In this document: positions 27,454-35,287 of the stretch, piece after piece
Layout: each line of letters begins with the position of its first letter
Position numbering within the stretch: the first letter of the stretch is position 1
From: Candidatus Poribacteria bacterium
Lineage (GTDB): Bacteria > Poribacteria > WGA-4E > WGA-3G
Length of the DNA stretch: 64,000 nt
Direction: 5' to 3'
Assembly: GCA_958295815.1 (NCBI GenBank)
Contig: OY282374.1
Span: forward strand, 4,988,682-5,052,681
Position numbers and translations under genes: made by a program
Notes under the pieces: generated by a model
Told to the model about the DNA's origin: nothing
Database searches by the model: none
Seen by the model: only the letters and a program-made list of their open reading frames with translations

Positions 27454-28875
27454 ATGGAAACTATTCTGATTGTAGACGACGAAAAGAATACGTGTAAGAT
27501 GTTATCTCAAGGGCTCAAGATGCGAGGATATCAAGCCCTGACGGCTGTGAGTGGTGAGGAAGCATTGCATCAGTGTGCCAAGTCCGATGTAAATCTTGTG
27601 CTGTTGGATATCCGTATGGAAAACGGCATGGATGGTGTTGAGACCCTTGTAAAGCTTCGTGAGCTCTATCCGGCGTTGAATGTAATTATGATGTCCGCGC
27701 AACAGGATATTGAAATCGCTGTTAAGACAATGGAGCTTGGCGCGAAACGGTACATTACGAAACCCATTAGTATTGATAAGATTTTATCGAATGTCCAACC
27801 GTTTTTGGAAATATCGCGCTTATCGCAAGAAAATGAGATTCTGAAATCACAAATGACGCCAACCGATGAGATGGTGGGTGAGAGTGCTGCTGTTTCGTAT
27901 CTCCGCTCACAAATTAAGCGGGTTGCGGCAAGTAAACTTGGGGTCCTGATTTCTGGTGAGAATGGTACAGGTAAACAGCTTGTTGCTAATGCTATTCATC
28001 AACAGAGCAGGCGTTCTGGGAAGACTTTTATTCCACTCAACTGTGCTGCCTTGCCGGATGAACTCATTGAGAGTGAACTTTTCGGACATGAGCGAGGTGC
28101 GTTCACTGGTGCGGATTCCCGAAGGCAGGGTCGCTTTGAACTCGCTCACGGTGGTACCCTATTTCTTGATGAAATTGGGGATATGAGTTTGAAGGCACAA
28201 GCAAAGGTGCTTCGCGTCATTGAGACTGGCGAAGTTGAACGTCTCGGCGGCAATCAGATTCGGACGGTTGATGTCCGAATTATTGCTGCAACGAACAAAC
28301 GTCTTGCCGAAGAGATTGAGAACGGTCAGTTTCGACGCGATCTCTTTTATCGGCTTAATGTCGTGCCTATTCGGGTGCCTCCGCTACGCGAACGGATGGA
28401 GGATGTCCCGGTGCTGGTTAAATACTTTGCTGAGCGTTTGCAAATGGATATGGGGTCTACGCCGAAAGTCATTGATCCAGGAGCTTATGCTGTATTTCAG
28501 AGTTACCATTGGCCCGGGAACATCCGAGAGTTGAAAAACATTGTCGAACGGCTCCTTATTATGGTAAATCGAGATGTTGTGATGGCTCCTGATGTTGCTG
28601 AAGCATTGTCTTTGACCCCTCAACCCTCTTTATCGTACCCAATTGGGACTGCCCCTTCCTTAGAATCTATTCCGGGTACACCGCTTTACAAACCGGGAAT
28701 CGCCCTGAGTCGAATGATGGATGATGCTGAGGCTGAGTGTATTCTTGCGGCTTTGGAAGAATATAAGTGGAACATTCGGCGTACTTCGGAAGCGTTAGCG
28801 GTTGAGCGGAGCAACTTGTACAAAAAAATGAATAAGTATGGTATTTCCCGTCCAAACTCTGAGGATGAAACTTAG
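27454..28875 (+). CDS. NtrC/PilR-type sigma-54 response regulator
   Basis: A 473-residue regulator with receiver, AAA+ and Fis-type DNA-binding domains in order. Phospho-acceptor Asp52 is in LLDIRMENG. The AAA+ domain has Walker A GENGTGKQ (168-175; the family usually has TGKE), the sigma-54 contact loop GAFTGA (215-220) and Walker B FLDE (237-240). A C-terminal HTH includes NIRRTSEALAVERSNLYKKM. It activates sigma-54 RNA polymerase on phosphorylation by the adjacent kinase. The next two genes are a pseudopilin and a prepilin peptidase, so a PilS/PilR-like role is plausible. AGGA precedes the ATG. Confidence 0.93.
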   Translation: METILIVDDEKNTCKMLSQGLKMRGYQALTAVSGEEALHQCAKSDVNLVLLDIRMENGMDGVETLVKLRELYPALNVIMMSAQQDIEIAVKTMELGAKRYITKPISIDKILSNVQPFLEISRLSQENEILKSQMTPTDEMVGESAAVSYLRSQIKRVAASKLGVLISGENGTGKQLVANAIHQQSRRSGKTFIPLNCAALPDELIESELFGHERGAFTGADSRRQGRFELAHGGTLFLDEIGDMSLKAQAKVLRVIETGEVERLGGNQIRTVDVRIIAATNKRLAEEIENGQFRRDLFYRLNVVPIRVPPLRERMEDVPVLVKYFAERLQMDMGSTPKVIDPGAYAVFQSYHWPGNIRELKNIVERLLIMVNRDVVMAPDVAEALSLTPQPSLSYPIGTAPSLESIPGTPLYKPGIALSRMMDDAEAECILAALEEYKWNIRRTSEALAVERSNLYKKMNKYGISRPNSEDET

Positions 28876-28921
28876 CACAGAGAATCGAATACCATATCTC
28901 AGGGAGTGTTTTTTATTGACG

Positions 28922-29356
28922 ATGCTAAGGAAAAACATCAGCGAAAATAGTGGGATGACTCGTCTTCAACTGCTTATTCTTATTGTCATAGTCGTTGTAA
29001 TCGGGGTACTCTCTTTTCCACCATGGTTAGAGTATCGTAAGGTGGGTACAGCGGATATAGATGTTGAGACTGTTGCTGTCGCTATCAAGAAGTACTTCAA
29101 GCATACCGGGAGTTATCCGACGAGTTTAGACATGCTGGTGAAGGATCCTGGTATTGACGGGTGGCGTGGGAGTTATCTGGAGTCTATTCCTGAAACGCCT
29201 TGGGGTGGAAGTTATGTTCTTCTTCAAGCTTCCTATAAGGTAGGGATCGCGAAGAATCACCCACGCGTCCCGGAAAAGTATCGAGTCGGTGGTATTGCGG
29301 AAATCAGTAGGGTTTATCACGCTGACGCGCATTTAGGTGAGAAGTATTGGTGGTGA
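28922..29356 (+). CDS. Atypical type IV pilin/pseudopilin (GspG-like)
   Basis: A 144-residue pseudopilin. A short leader MLRKNISENSG is followed by MTRLQLLILIVIVVVIGVL, the G/(M)T..L-Q..L class III signal and hydrophobic helix, where the usual Glu5 is Gln. The globular part resembles major pseudopilin GspG: AVAIKKYFKHTGSYPTSLDM, then GWRGSYLESIPETPWGGSY. Leader cleavage would be by the prepilin peptidase encoded 3 bases downstream. The ATG at 28922 was chosen because it gives a normal short leader; the frame stays open upstream into the regulator gene. Glu5 loss usually weakens pilus packing, so it may be a minor or non-assembling pilin. Confidence 0.75.
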   Translation: MLRKNISENSGMTRLQLLILIVIVVVIGVLSFPPWLEYRKVGTADIDVETVAVAIKKYFKHTGSYPTSLDMLVKDPGIDGWRGSYLESIPETPWGGSYVLLQASYKVGIAKNHPRVPEKYRVGGIAEISRVYHADAHLGEKYWW

Positions 29357-29359
29357 TCC

Positions 29360-30163
29360 GTGTTAGAGATCTGGATACCGGTGCTCATTTTTCTCTTTGG
29401 TTTGGCTGTTGGTAGTTTTCTCAACGTCTGTATCTACCGTATTCCGCGTACGGACATGTCAATTCATTCGCCGCGCCGTTCTTTTTGCCCTGAGTGTAGT
29501 GAAACAATACAACCTTACGATAATATTCCAGTTTTGAGTTATCTGGTTTTAGGGGGCAAGTGTCGGCATTGTAAGGCGAAGATTTCCGTTCTATATCCGT
29601 TGGTCGAGCTTGCAACAGCTGGACTGTTTCTGGTAATATTCTATCGCTTTGGATTGACCCTTGAATTTCTGCTCGGACTCATTTTCGTTACACTCCTCAT
29701 ACCAATTTCCGTCATTGATGCCCAGCACTATATTATTCCGAACGTTCTCATTGTAACGGGGTTGATTCTCGGTTTCGCTATCGTCTGTGGGATTGCGTAT
29801 CAGCATACTGACGTCTGGTATCTGTTGACGCGGCTTATCGGTGCTGTTACTGGCGGGACGGCGTTATGGCTGATTGCGGTGGTCGGAAGTGCGATCCTGC
29901 GCAAAAAGGCGATGGGTGGCGGGGACATCAAGCTGATGGCACTCAACGGCTTATTCCTCGGTGCGTGGCCCGAATTGGCGATGGTGATAGCGTTTTCTGC
30001 TCTGAGCGGTGCGATTGTGGGGACTGCCCTTATTGTTTCTGGTGTAAAGAGTCGTCAAAGCCCGATCCCTTACGGTCCCTTCCTTGCGGGTGCCGCTGTG
30101 CTTGTACTTCTATGGGGAGACGGTCTTTGGCATGAGTATTTGCAATTCGTGGGGTGGTATTAA
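29360..30163 (+). CDS. pilD: Type IV prepilin peptidase/N-methyltransferase (A24)
   Basis: A 267-residue inner-membrane aspartic peptidase that cleaves and N-methylates prepilins. The N-terminal FLNVCIYRIPR is followed by the zinc-binding CPECSETIQPYDNIPVLSY ... CRHC cytoplasmic domain, so both methylase and peptidase parts are present. The catalytic aspartates are in VIDAQHYIIPN and MGGGDIKLMA. It starts at GTG 3 bases after the pseudopilin stop, so the two genes are translationally linked. Whether it serves type II secretion or type IV pili cannot be told from the window. Confidence 0.93.
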   Translation: MLEIWIPVLIFLFGLAVGSFLNVCIYRIPRTDMSIHSPRRSFCPECSETIQPYDNIPVLSYLVLGGKCRHCKAKISVLYPLVELATAGLFLVIFYRFGLTLEFLLGLIFVTLLIPISVIDAQHYIIPNVLIVTGLILGFAIVCGIAYQHTDVWYLLTRLIGAVTGGTALWLIAVVGSAILRKKAMGGGDIKLMALNGLFLGAWPELAMVIAFSALSGAIVGTALIVSGVKSRQSPIPYGPFLAGAAVLVLLWGDGLWHEYLQFVGWY

Positions 30164-30165
30164 GC

Positions 30166-30205
30166 AGTTTTCAGTTGCTGGTTCTTAGTTGTCAGTTAAG
30201 AGGTG
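30166..30205. repeat. Degenerate CAGTTGTCAGTT-family repeat
   Basis: CAGTTTTCAGTTGCTGGTTC followed by TTAGTTGTCAGTTAAGAGG, directly after the pilD stop. It is one of the clearest copies of the dispersed family. Confidence 0.55.
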
Positions 30206-30270
30206 GGTTTGGATTCACCGATGTCTCTGGGAATATATCAAGTTTTTTACCGGATAATCAATAGTTATTT

Positions 30271-30301
30271 TTGGGGAAGATGTAAGGGTTTTTTGTATAA
30301 T
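30271..30301 (+). promoter_or_regulatory. Candidate promoter of the nitroreductase gene
   Basis: A perfect TATAAT at 30296-30301, with a weak TTGGGG 19 bases upstream, about 77 bases before the ATG. A strong AGGAGG (30363-30368) then sits 9 bases from the start codon at 30378. Confidence 0.4.
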
Positions 30302-30377
30302 ATGCGGATTGAGCACGACAGTTTGCAATTAACTGCCCAATGCAGTATAATTCAATTCCATAAGGAGGATCTGACGT

Positions 30378-30947
30378 ATGGATGTTAAAGACGCTATTCT
30401 TTCAAGACGCACGATTTTTAAGTTCAAACCGGAACCAGTACCGAACGATGTTATTGAACAGGTTTTCAGCTTCGGGATATGGGCACCGAATCACCATGTC
30501 ACAGAACCTTGGCGTTTTACTGTTATCGGTGAGGAGACGAAACTAACCCTCGCCGATCGCTATCGCGAGATTAAGATTGAGGATACCCCCGACCACGTTG
30601 ATGCAGAGAATCTCGCCAAAATCGGTGAACTGGCTTACGAGAAGTTTATGTCTAAGCCGACGATTATCGCTGTTTCATGTCTACAGGAAGGTGATGAACA
30701 GCGGATGCGTGAAGATTATGCCGCTGCCTGCTGTGCAGTGCAGAACGTCCAACTCGCCGCATGGGATGCTGGCGTCGGGATGCAGTGGAGCACGGGTAGA
30801 ATTACGATGGAAGAGCAGACTTATCAACTGCTCGGAATTGATTCGTCGCAGGAATATATCATCGGTTTCTTCTACACGGGTTACCCCGCCGACATTAGCG
30901 AACCGAAACGGCAACCGGCTGGCGAGTTTATCCGTTGGGTGGCGTAG
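30378..30947 (+). CDS. Nitroreductase-family flavoprotein
   Basis: A 189-residue FMN-dependent nitroreductase-like protein. It starts MDVKDAILSRRTIFKFKPEP with the family's RRTIRxF-type FMN-binding arginines, followed by GIWAPNHHVTEPWRF. A later AACCAVQNVQLAAWDAGVGM helix and the IIGFFYTGYP strand complete the fold. These enzymes reduce nitro compounds, quinones or flavins with NAD(P)H; no specific substrate can be assigned. The gene has its own candidate promoter and excellent ribosome binding site, and ends at a strong palindromic terminator. Confidence 0.85.
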   Translation: MDVKDAILSRRTIFKFKPEPVPNDVIEQVFSFGIWAPNHHVTEPWRFTVIGEETKLTLADRYREIKIEDTPDHVDAENLAKIGELAYEKFMSKPTIIAVSCLQEGDEQRMREDYAAACCAVQNVQLAAWDAGVGMQWSTGRITMEEQTYQLLGIDSSQEYIIGFFYTGYPADISEPKRQPAGEFIRWVA

Positions 30948-30950
30948 GAG

Positions 30951-30982
30951 CGATCAGCCACCAGTAGTCAGCGGTCAGTAGG
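30951..30982. repeat. Degenerate CAGTTGTCAGTT-family repeat (CAGTCAG variant)
   Basis: GCGATCAGCCACCAGTAGTC and the adjoining AGCGGTCAGTAGG, just after the nitroreductase stop. A related fragment (GATAGCCGACTGCCGCT) lies on the other side of the terminator hairpin near 31040. Confidence 0.4.
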
Positions 30983-30985
30983 ATG

Positions 30986-31017
30986 TGTGGTAGGTAAGAA
31001 CGTTCTTGCCTACCACA
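30986..31017. terminator. Palindromic bidirectional terminator
   Basis: The 16-base arms 30986-31001 and 31002-31017 (TGTGGTAGGTAAGAAC and GTTCTTGCCTACCACA) pair fully apart from one G-U. The palindrome lies between the convergent nitroreductase and amidohydrolase genes. Confidence 0.65.
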
Positions 31018-31053
31018 AACAACTCTTTTCTGAAATCCGATAGCCGACTGCCG

Positions 31054-31887
31054 CTAAAGTGAGAGCTGATATGCTGTCTTGGCGTTCTGCCAGAAGAACT
31101 TCGCTTTGACTGTATCGCCTTTCGCACTGAAGTAGTTATTCACAATCTGTTGGACTACTTTATACGGTGCGAAACGTTCGGATACGGGCCAGTTGCTCCC
31201 GTAGATGAGCCTGTCCTCACCAAACGCGTCCCATAGGACATCAACTGTTGGGGTGTAATAGGCGACATCTGTCGGTGCAGGGGTTTGTCCGGTGTGTTCT
31301 GCTAATCCTGAGACCTTGCAGTAGATATTCGGATAGCGAGCCACTTCATGGATCGCTGAGACCCATGCTGGATCGGGCGGTTGTTCTGATATTCTAACAC
31401 CGGCAATGTGGTTGATGACGATACGCATCTCTGGTGTATGTTCAACCAGCGTTGGTAAAGTTGATAGGGTTTCGGGGTTAATGAGTAAATCTAAGGTGAG
31501 TCCCTTGGCTGCTAACTTCTCAATACTCGCCAAGAAGGTTCGGTCTCCGATCGACTGTAAGTGTCCCCCGCCGAGACGTATCCCGCGAAAAAGCGGATTC
31601 GCAGAAAATCGGTTCAGATTATCCTCAAAATCGGCTGTGGGTTCTAAATGTCCGACAAACCCGACGATGAAGGGTTCTTCTGCGGCGAGGTCGAGGATCC
31701 ATTGGTTATCCTCAAGCCATTTACTTGCTTCAACAACGACGGTGCCCGTCGCACCTTCAGGGACTGCGAGTGCTTTATAGTCGTCTGGCATGACGCGTCG
31801 GTAGAGGACTTCGTCGTTTGGATTTGGCCATGGTACACCTTCAGGTCTCGTAGGGTCATAAAAATGTGTATGTGTATCGATAATCAT
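31054..31887 (-). CDS. Amidohydrolase-2 family metal-dependent hydrolase
   Basis: A 277-residue TIM-barrel hydrolase of the amidohydrolase-2 type (L-fuconolactonase/PDC-hydrolase-like). It starts MIIDTHTHFYDP with the HxH metal motif, which fixes the start. It continues with FVGHLEPTADF, FRGIRLGG, MRIVINHIAG (metal His) and LIYGSNWPVSE with a family-type late aspartate replaced by asparagine. Such enzymes open sugar lactones or related rings. GAGAGG precedes the ATG. Its first 24 bases overlap, head to head, the start of the divergent TPR lipoprotein gene. Confidence 0.85.
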   Translation of the reverse strand: MIIDTHTHFYDPTRPEGVPWPNPNDEVLYRRVMPDDYKALAVPEGATGTVVVEASKWLEDNQWILDLAAEEPFIVGFVGHLEPTADFEDNLNRFSANPLFRGIRLGGGHLQSIGDRTFLASIEKLAAKGLTLDLLINPETLSTLPTLVEHTPEMRIVINHIAGVRISEQPPDPAWVSAIHEVARYPNIYCKVSGLAEHTGQTPAPTDVAYYTPTVDVLWDAFGEDRLIYGSNWPVSERFAPYKVVQQIVNNYFSAKGDTVKAKFFWQNAKTAYQLSL

Positions 31888-32685
31888 AAATACCTCTCTA
31901 TATTATTCGTTTTTATTTTCTTAACCTGCTGCGGTCCTCCGGATCAGGCACGGCAACAGAAGCAGGAACTGCAACGTGATGTCCTGAAACTGAAAATGGG
32001 GCAAGCACTCAACCCGACAGATGCGGAGGGGTATATTCAGCTCGGAAAAACCTACCGTGAATTGGGTGAGTATGAGAATGCAATAGACGCGTTTCAGGGT
32101 GCTATTGCCCTTGATGATCAACACGCGCATGCCTACAACAATCTCGGTTTGGTTTACATTGATCTCCGTTTATATGTGTTTGCTATTGATATGTTCGAGG
32201 CTGCGCTTGAGTTCGGACCTGAGAATCCTGCCTTCTATAATAACCTCGGCTATGCTTACGATATGACAGACCAGTTTGAGGAGGCACTCGCCGCCTTTCG
32301 TAGCGCAATTGAATCGGATCCGACCTTTGTTGATGCCTATAACAACCTTGCGGATGCGTATCTCCAGCGTGAGATGTATCAGGAGGCTATTCAGCACTAT
32401 GAGGCAGCACTTGAAATAGAAGCGGGTGATGCTGACGCCTATTTTAATCTCGGTCTTGCCTACGAGGAGACCGGTGAATTCCTTCGCGCTATCCAATCCT
32501 ATGAGAAAGGTTTATCTCTTGATGACAGTGATGCAGAGGCGTATTATCGTCTCGCACAGGCATATCAGAAAAACGGTGATCCGCTCATGATGCGTCGTTA
32601 TCTGGAGATTTTCTTGGAACGCGCGAAGGGGATTCCTTATCTCCAAAAGCAGATTCGCGATGCTGAGCAGATGTTTGACAGGTAG
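31864..32685 (+). CDS. TPR lipoprotein
   Basis: A 273-residue predicted lipoprotein with about six tandem TPR units (for example YIQLGKTYRELGEYENAIDA, AYNNLGLVYIDLRLYVFAID, AFYNNLGYAYDMTDQFEEAL). The frame is open far upstream, but only ATG 31864 or 31870 yields a signal peptide (hydrophobic core YLSILFVFIFLTCC, probable lipidated second Cys; the residue before it is Cys, unusual for a lipobox). Any such start overlaps the beginning of the opposite-strand amidohydrolase by 18-24 bases. The 3' end also overlaps the convergent methyltransferase by 101 bases. It is probably an envelope scaffold; the partner is unknown. Confidence 0.8.
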   Translation: MCMCIDNHKYLSILFVFIFLTCCGPPDQARQQKQELQRDVLKLKMGQALNPTDAEGYIQLGKTYRELGEYENAIDAFQGAIALDDQHAHAYNNLGLVYIDLRLYVFAIDMFEAALEFGPENPAFYNNLGYAYDMTDQFEEALAAFRSAIESDPTFVDAYNNLADAYLQREMYQEAIQHYEAALEIEAGDADAYFNLGLAYEETGEFLRAIQSYEKGLSLDDSDAEAYYRLAQAYQKNGDPLMMRRYLEIFLERAKGIPYLQKQIRDAEQMFDR

Positions 32686-34024
32686 TTTCCTTCCTCAAGA
32701 TTAATAGGAATTCCGACTTCATTCCATCCGGGTTTTTATTCTTTCGCGCGCCAAAGAGTTTTCGCGTTTGAATCCGATCCTCGTAGACTTTCTCGAACAC
32801 GAACCCACGTTCTGTAAAATACTCCATTAATATTCGCCACAATTCGACCATTATGCCGTCAATCCGAGGGTTGCCGACGAAGATACAGGCGGCTGCGTTC
32901 GGTTTCAACTGATTCATCGAATTTTCAAGTGCGTTGACCGTATGGCAGAAATAGGAGTCGAGCCGTTTTTGGAGGTCGTCCCGAGTGAGCATACCTTTGA
33001 CTTTATCCAATGTTTCTGTCTGGATTATCCGATCTGCTTTGCGATATGGGATTTCAAGCCGAGATAATTCTCTAATTTCTTCCTCGGTGTGTCCTAACCA
33101 AAACAGTTCCATCTTTGTGGAACGGATATATTCTTGCGCTTGGAGGTATGGCGGTGATGTTATGAGTGCGTCACACTCCCGCGGCACAGCAAAATAAGAT
33201 GAATCCACGCCTCCGTGCCATTGGACTTCTGGGACAACCTCGCTTTGATGCTGCTGTGTGTACATCACAAATTCGTTGAGGCATCTTAACGTCTTCAAGG
33301 AATGGTTGTGAATCATCTCATCTAACTGTTCTCTCCAATTTTCTTTCAGCAGCTCCTCTATAGCCTTCAATTTACGCTTGGATCTGGCGAGTTTGGGTGT
33401 TCTGTCTTCTGTGTAAGAGAAACGTTTACTAACCTTCAGCAGTGCTGATTTGACAATAGTGGAATAAACGCTATCATCTGTGCTGTTGATGAAACCCCAA
33501 TAGTGTGACAGGACCTCTAAGGTCTCAGGGGGATACCAGTAGGCGACATTTGACCAAGAGGGTATAAATTGATTCTTACTTTCTCTCATACTTACCAATA
33601 ATTTATGCAATTCTGCTTCACGTAACCTCTCTTTTCCACTGTAGATCTTGAGTGGCATAATGTGATTTAGGAGTAGGTTGAGATCGAGGAGAAAGGCATT
33701 ACGTTTACACAGATAAGCTTCGACACCTACCGTTCCTGAACCAGAAAACGGATCGACGATCCAATCTCCTTCCTTTGTATAGGTCGTGATGGCGTACCGA
33801 ACAATCTGAGGAATAAATTTCGCGGGATAGGCAAAGATAGCATGGGTCAAATAGCCGGTATCGTTGATTTCGGGGACGAGTTCTCGGAACGAGATTAACT
33901 CTATCCCGTCAGACGTAGAGTCATTTGTTGGGACCTCAGATTCGACATCTGTGGAGAAAAGGGCTCCTTGAATGTGTGTTTGCAAGCCACTTCCTGGTGG
34001 ATCTTTCACGTTTCGGTTTTTCAT
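32585..34024 (-). CDS. Orphan DNA methyltransferase (N4/N6 amino-methylating)
   Basis: A 479-residue site-specific DNA methylase. The AdoMet-binding motif DPFSGSGTVGVEA starts at residue 91 and the catalytic motif TSPPY is at 289-293, so the order is motif I then IV with about 190 residues between. The segment IFAYPAKFIPQIVRYAI before motif I is typical of solitary SPPY-type methylases. SPPY favours N4-cytosine or N6-adenine modification. No restriction endonuclease adjoins it, so it is an orphan, perhaps regulatory or a remnant. The C-terminal 34 residues are read from DNA that antisense-encodes the TPR lipoprotein's end. Two dyad sequences lie just upstream. Confidence 0.87.
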   Translation of the reverse strand: MKNRNVKDPPGSGLQTHIQGALFSTDVESEVPTNDSTSDGIELISFRELVPEINDTGYLTHAIFAYPAKFIPQIVRYAITTYTKEGDWIVDPFSGSGTVGVEAYLCKRNAFLLDLNLLLNHIMPLKIYSGKERLREAELHKLLVSMRESKNQFIPSWSNVAYWYPPETLEVLSHYWGFINSTDDSVYSTIVKSALLKVSKRFSYTEDRTPKLARSKRKLKAIEELLKENWREQLDEMIHNHSLKTLRCLNEFVMYTQQHQSEVVPEVQWHGGVDSSYFAVPRECDALITSPPYLQAQEYIRSTKMELFWLGHTEEEIRELSRLEIPYRKADRIIQTETLDKVKGMLTRDDLQKRLDSYFCHTVNALENSMNQLKPNAAACIFVGNPRIDGIMVELWRILMEYFTERGFVFEKVYEDRIQTRKLFGARKNKNPDGMKSEFLLILRKETTCQTSAQHRESAFGDKESPSRVPRKSPDNDAS

Positions 34025-34030
34025 AGACTG

Positions 34031-34060
34031 CTACAACGCTTGTAGAGCAAGTTTGACTTG
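34031..34060. promoter_or_regulatory. Two adjacent dyads upstream of the methyltransferase
   Basis: CTACAA-CGC-TTGTAG (34031-34045) and CAAGT-TTG-ACTTG (34048-34060), both with 3-base centres, 7 bases before the methyltransferase start. They are of operator size and could autoregulate the methylase; they could also be chance. Confidence 0.3.
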
Positions 34061-34078
34061 TGAACTGCATCGGAAATG

Positions 34079-35287
34079 CTATTCCAATTCTTCCTCGGTT
34101 AGCTGAAAATCAAAGACCTCTTCTTCTCCTGTTTCTTCTTCAGTTAGTTGAAAGTCAAAGACCTCTTCCCCTTCTTCAACCCCTTCTGTCTCTGGTGCCG
34201 TAGGAGTTTGGGATTGTTCTGTAGGTTGTGGTGTCTCCTGTGTTTCGAGTTTTGGGGAACTTGCGCCAAGGATTGTCAGGGTTGCAATCCCTATAACAGA
34301 GACACTCGTGACCGTCAACGCTATTGGACGTTTCCAGAGGACAGCGCGCTCACTTCTGTCTAAGAAGGGAAGGAAGAGCAGTAGCAGCATACCGACTGTT
34401 GGAATTACAAATGTTCCAAGAACTTCAAAGGGACCCTGGAAGTACTTCAAGAGTTGGAACAGGAATAGGAAATACCACTCCGGTCGCGGGTCGTAATCGG
34501 CATTGGTTGGGTCAGCGACATCTTCGAGCGGAACAGAGACGAACAGTGCGAGGGATGCGAGTATTGCGAAGATAATTAGCATGCCGACAACGTCTTCAAA
34601 TACCTGATCTGGATAGAACGGTTTTCCGGTCTTCATCTCTTCTGGTGTGTTTTGCGGTTTGCCTGAAGAGCCGTAGTATCGGACCAAGAAGAGATGCACG
34701 CCCACCAAGCCGAAGGCTATCCACGGCAACCAGATCGTATGGAGTGCGTAAAACCTCGACAGCGTCACCGCGCCTATTTCCGCCCCTCCGCGCAATATTT
34801 TCGCGACGAAATCACCCAATACGGGTGCAGTGCTGGCGATTTCCACACCGACAACAGTTGCCCAATATGCCTTTTCATCCCATGGGAGCAGGTAGCCGGT
34901 GAATCCGAAACCCAGGACAACCAATAGCAGAAGAACGCCAACGACCCAAGTGAGTTCACGCGGGGCTTTGTATGAACTGTAGAGAACGACGCGGAGCAGG
35001 TGCAGAAAAACGATGATGACCATCGCACTCGCACCCCAATGGTGCAAGCCGCGCACGAACGCCCCGAACGGGACTTCTTCACTGATATAGGTTACGGCGT
35101 TGTGGGCGTGTTCCGGTGAGGGTGAATAGTATAAAGCGAGAAATGCGCCTGTAACGGCTTGGAGCAGGAGCAGAAACGTCGCCAGACTGCCGAGTGAGAA
35201 GAGCAGGTTGATGTGTTTCGGTAGCGGTTTACGTAGGTGCGCGGAGAATTCCGCTAACGGGAGACGTTCGTTGAGAAATTGCCGCAT
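34079..35287 (-). CDS. Cytochrome b of a bc-type complex, full-length with acidic tail
   Basis: A 402-residue quinol-oxidising cytochrome b in which b6-like and subunit IV-like parts are fused. Haem-ligand histidines lie in GLHHWGASAMVIIVFLH and in the FYALHTIWLPW and GVHLFLV stretch. The Qo-site signature PEWY is in DPRPEWYFLFLFQLL. The last 65 residues are not family-like: a Pro/Gln/Thr linker and a glutamate-rich tail in which EVFDFQLTEEE occurs twice with a 15-residue period. The start abuts the Rieske stop directly (TAA-ATG), with AAGGAGACG as ribosome binding site. No cytochrome c1 gene follows. Confidence 0.93.
   Translation of the reverse strand: MRQFLNERLPLAEFSAHLRKPLPKHINLLFSLGSLATFLLLLQAVTGAFLALYYSPSPEHAHNAVTYISEEVPFGAFVRGLHHWGASAMVIIVFLHLLRVVLYSSYKAPRELTWVVGVLLLLVVLGFGFTGYLLPWDEKAYWATVVGVEIASTAPVLGDFVAKILRGGAEIGAVTLSRFYALHTIWLPWIAFGLVGVHLFLVRYYGSSGKPQNTPEEMKTGKPFYPDQVFEDVVGMLIIFAILASLALFVSVPLEDVADPTNADYDPRPEWYFLFLFQLLKYFQGPFEVLGTFVIPTVGMLLLLFLPFLDRSERAVLWKRPIALTVTSVSVIGIATLTILGASSPKLETQETPQPTEQSQTPTAPETEGVEEGEEVFDFQLTEEETGEEEVFDFQLTEEELE

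Noticed and set aside
31648..31863. Upstream extension of the TPR lipoprotein
   Set aside because: It is antisense to the amidohydrolase and would bury the signal peptide.
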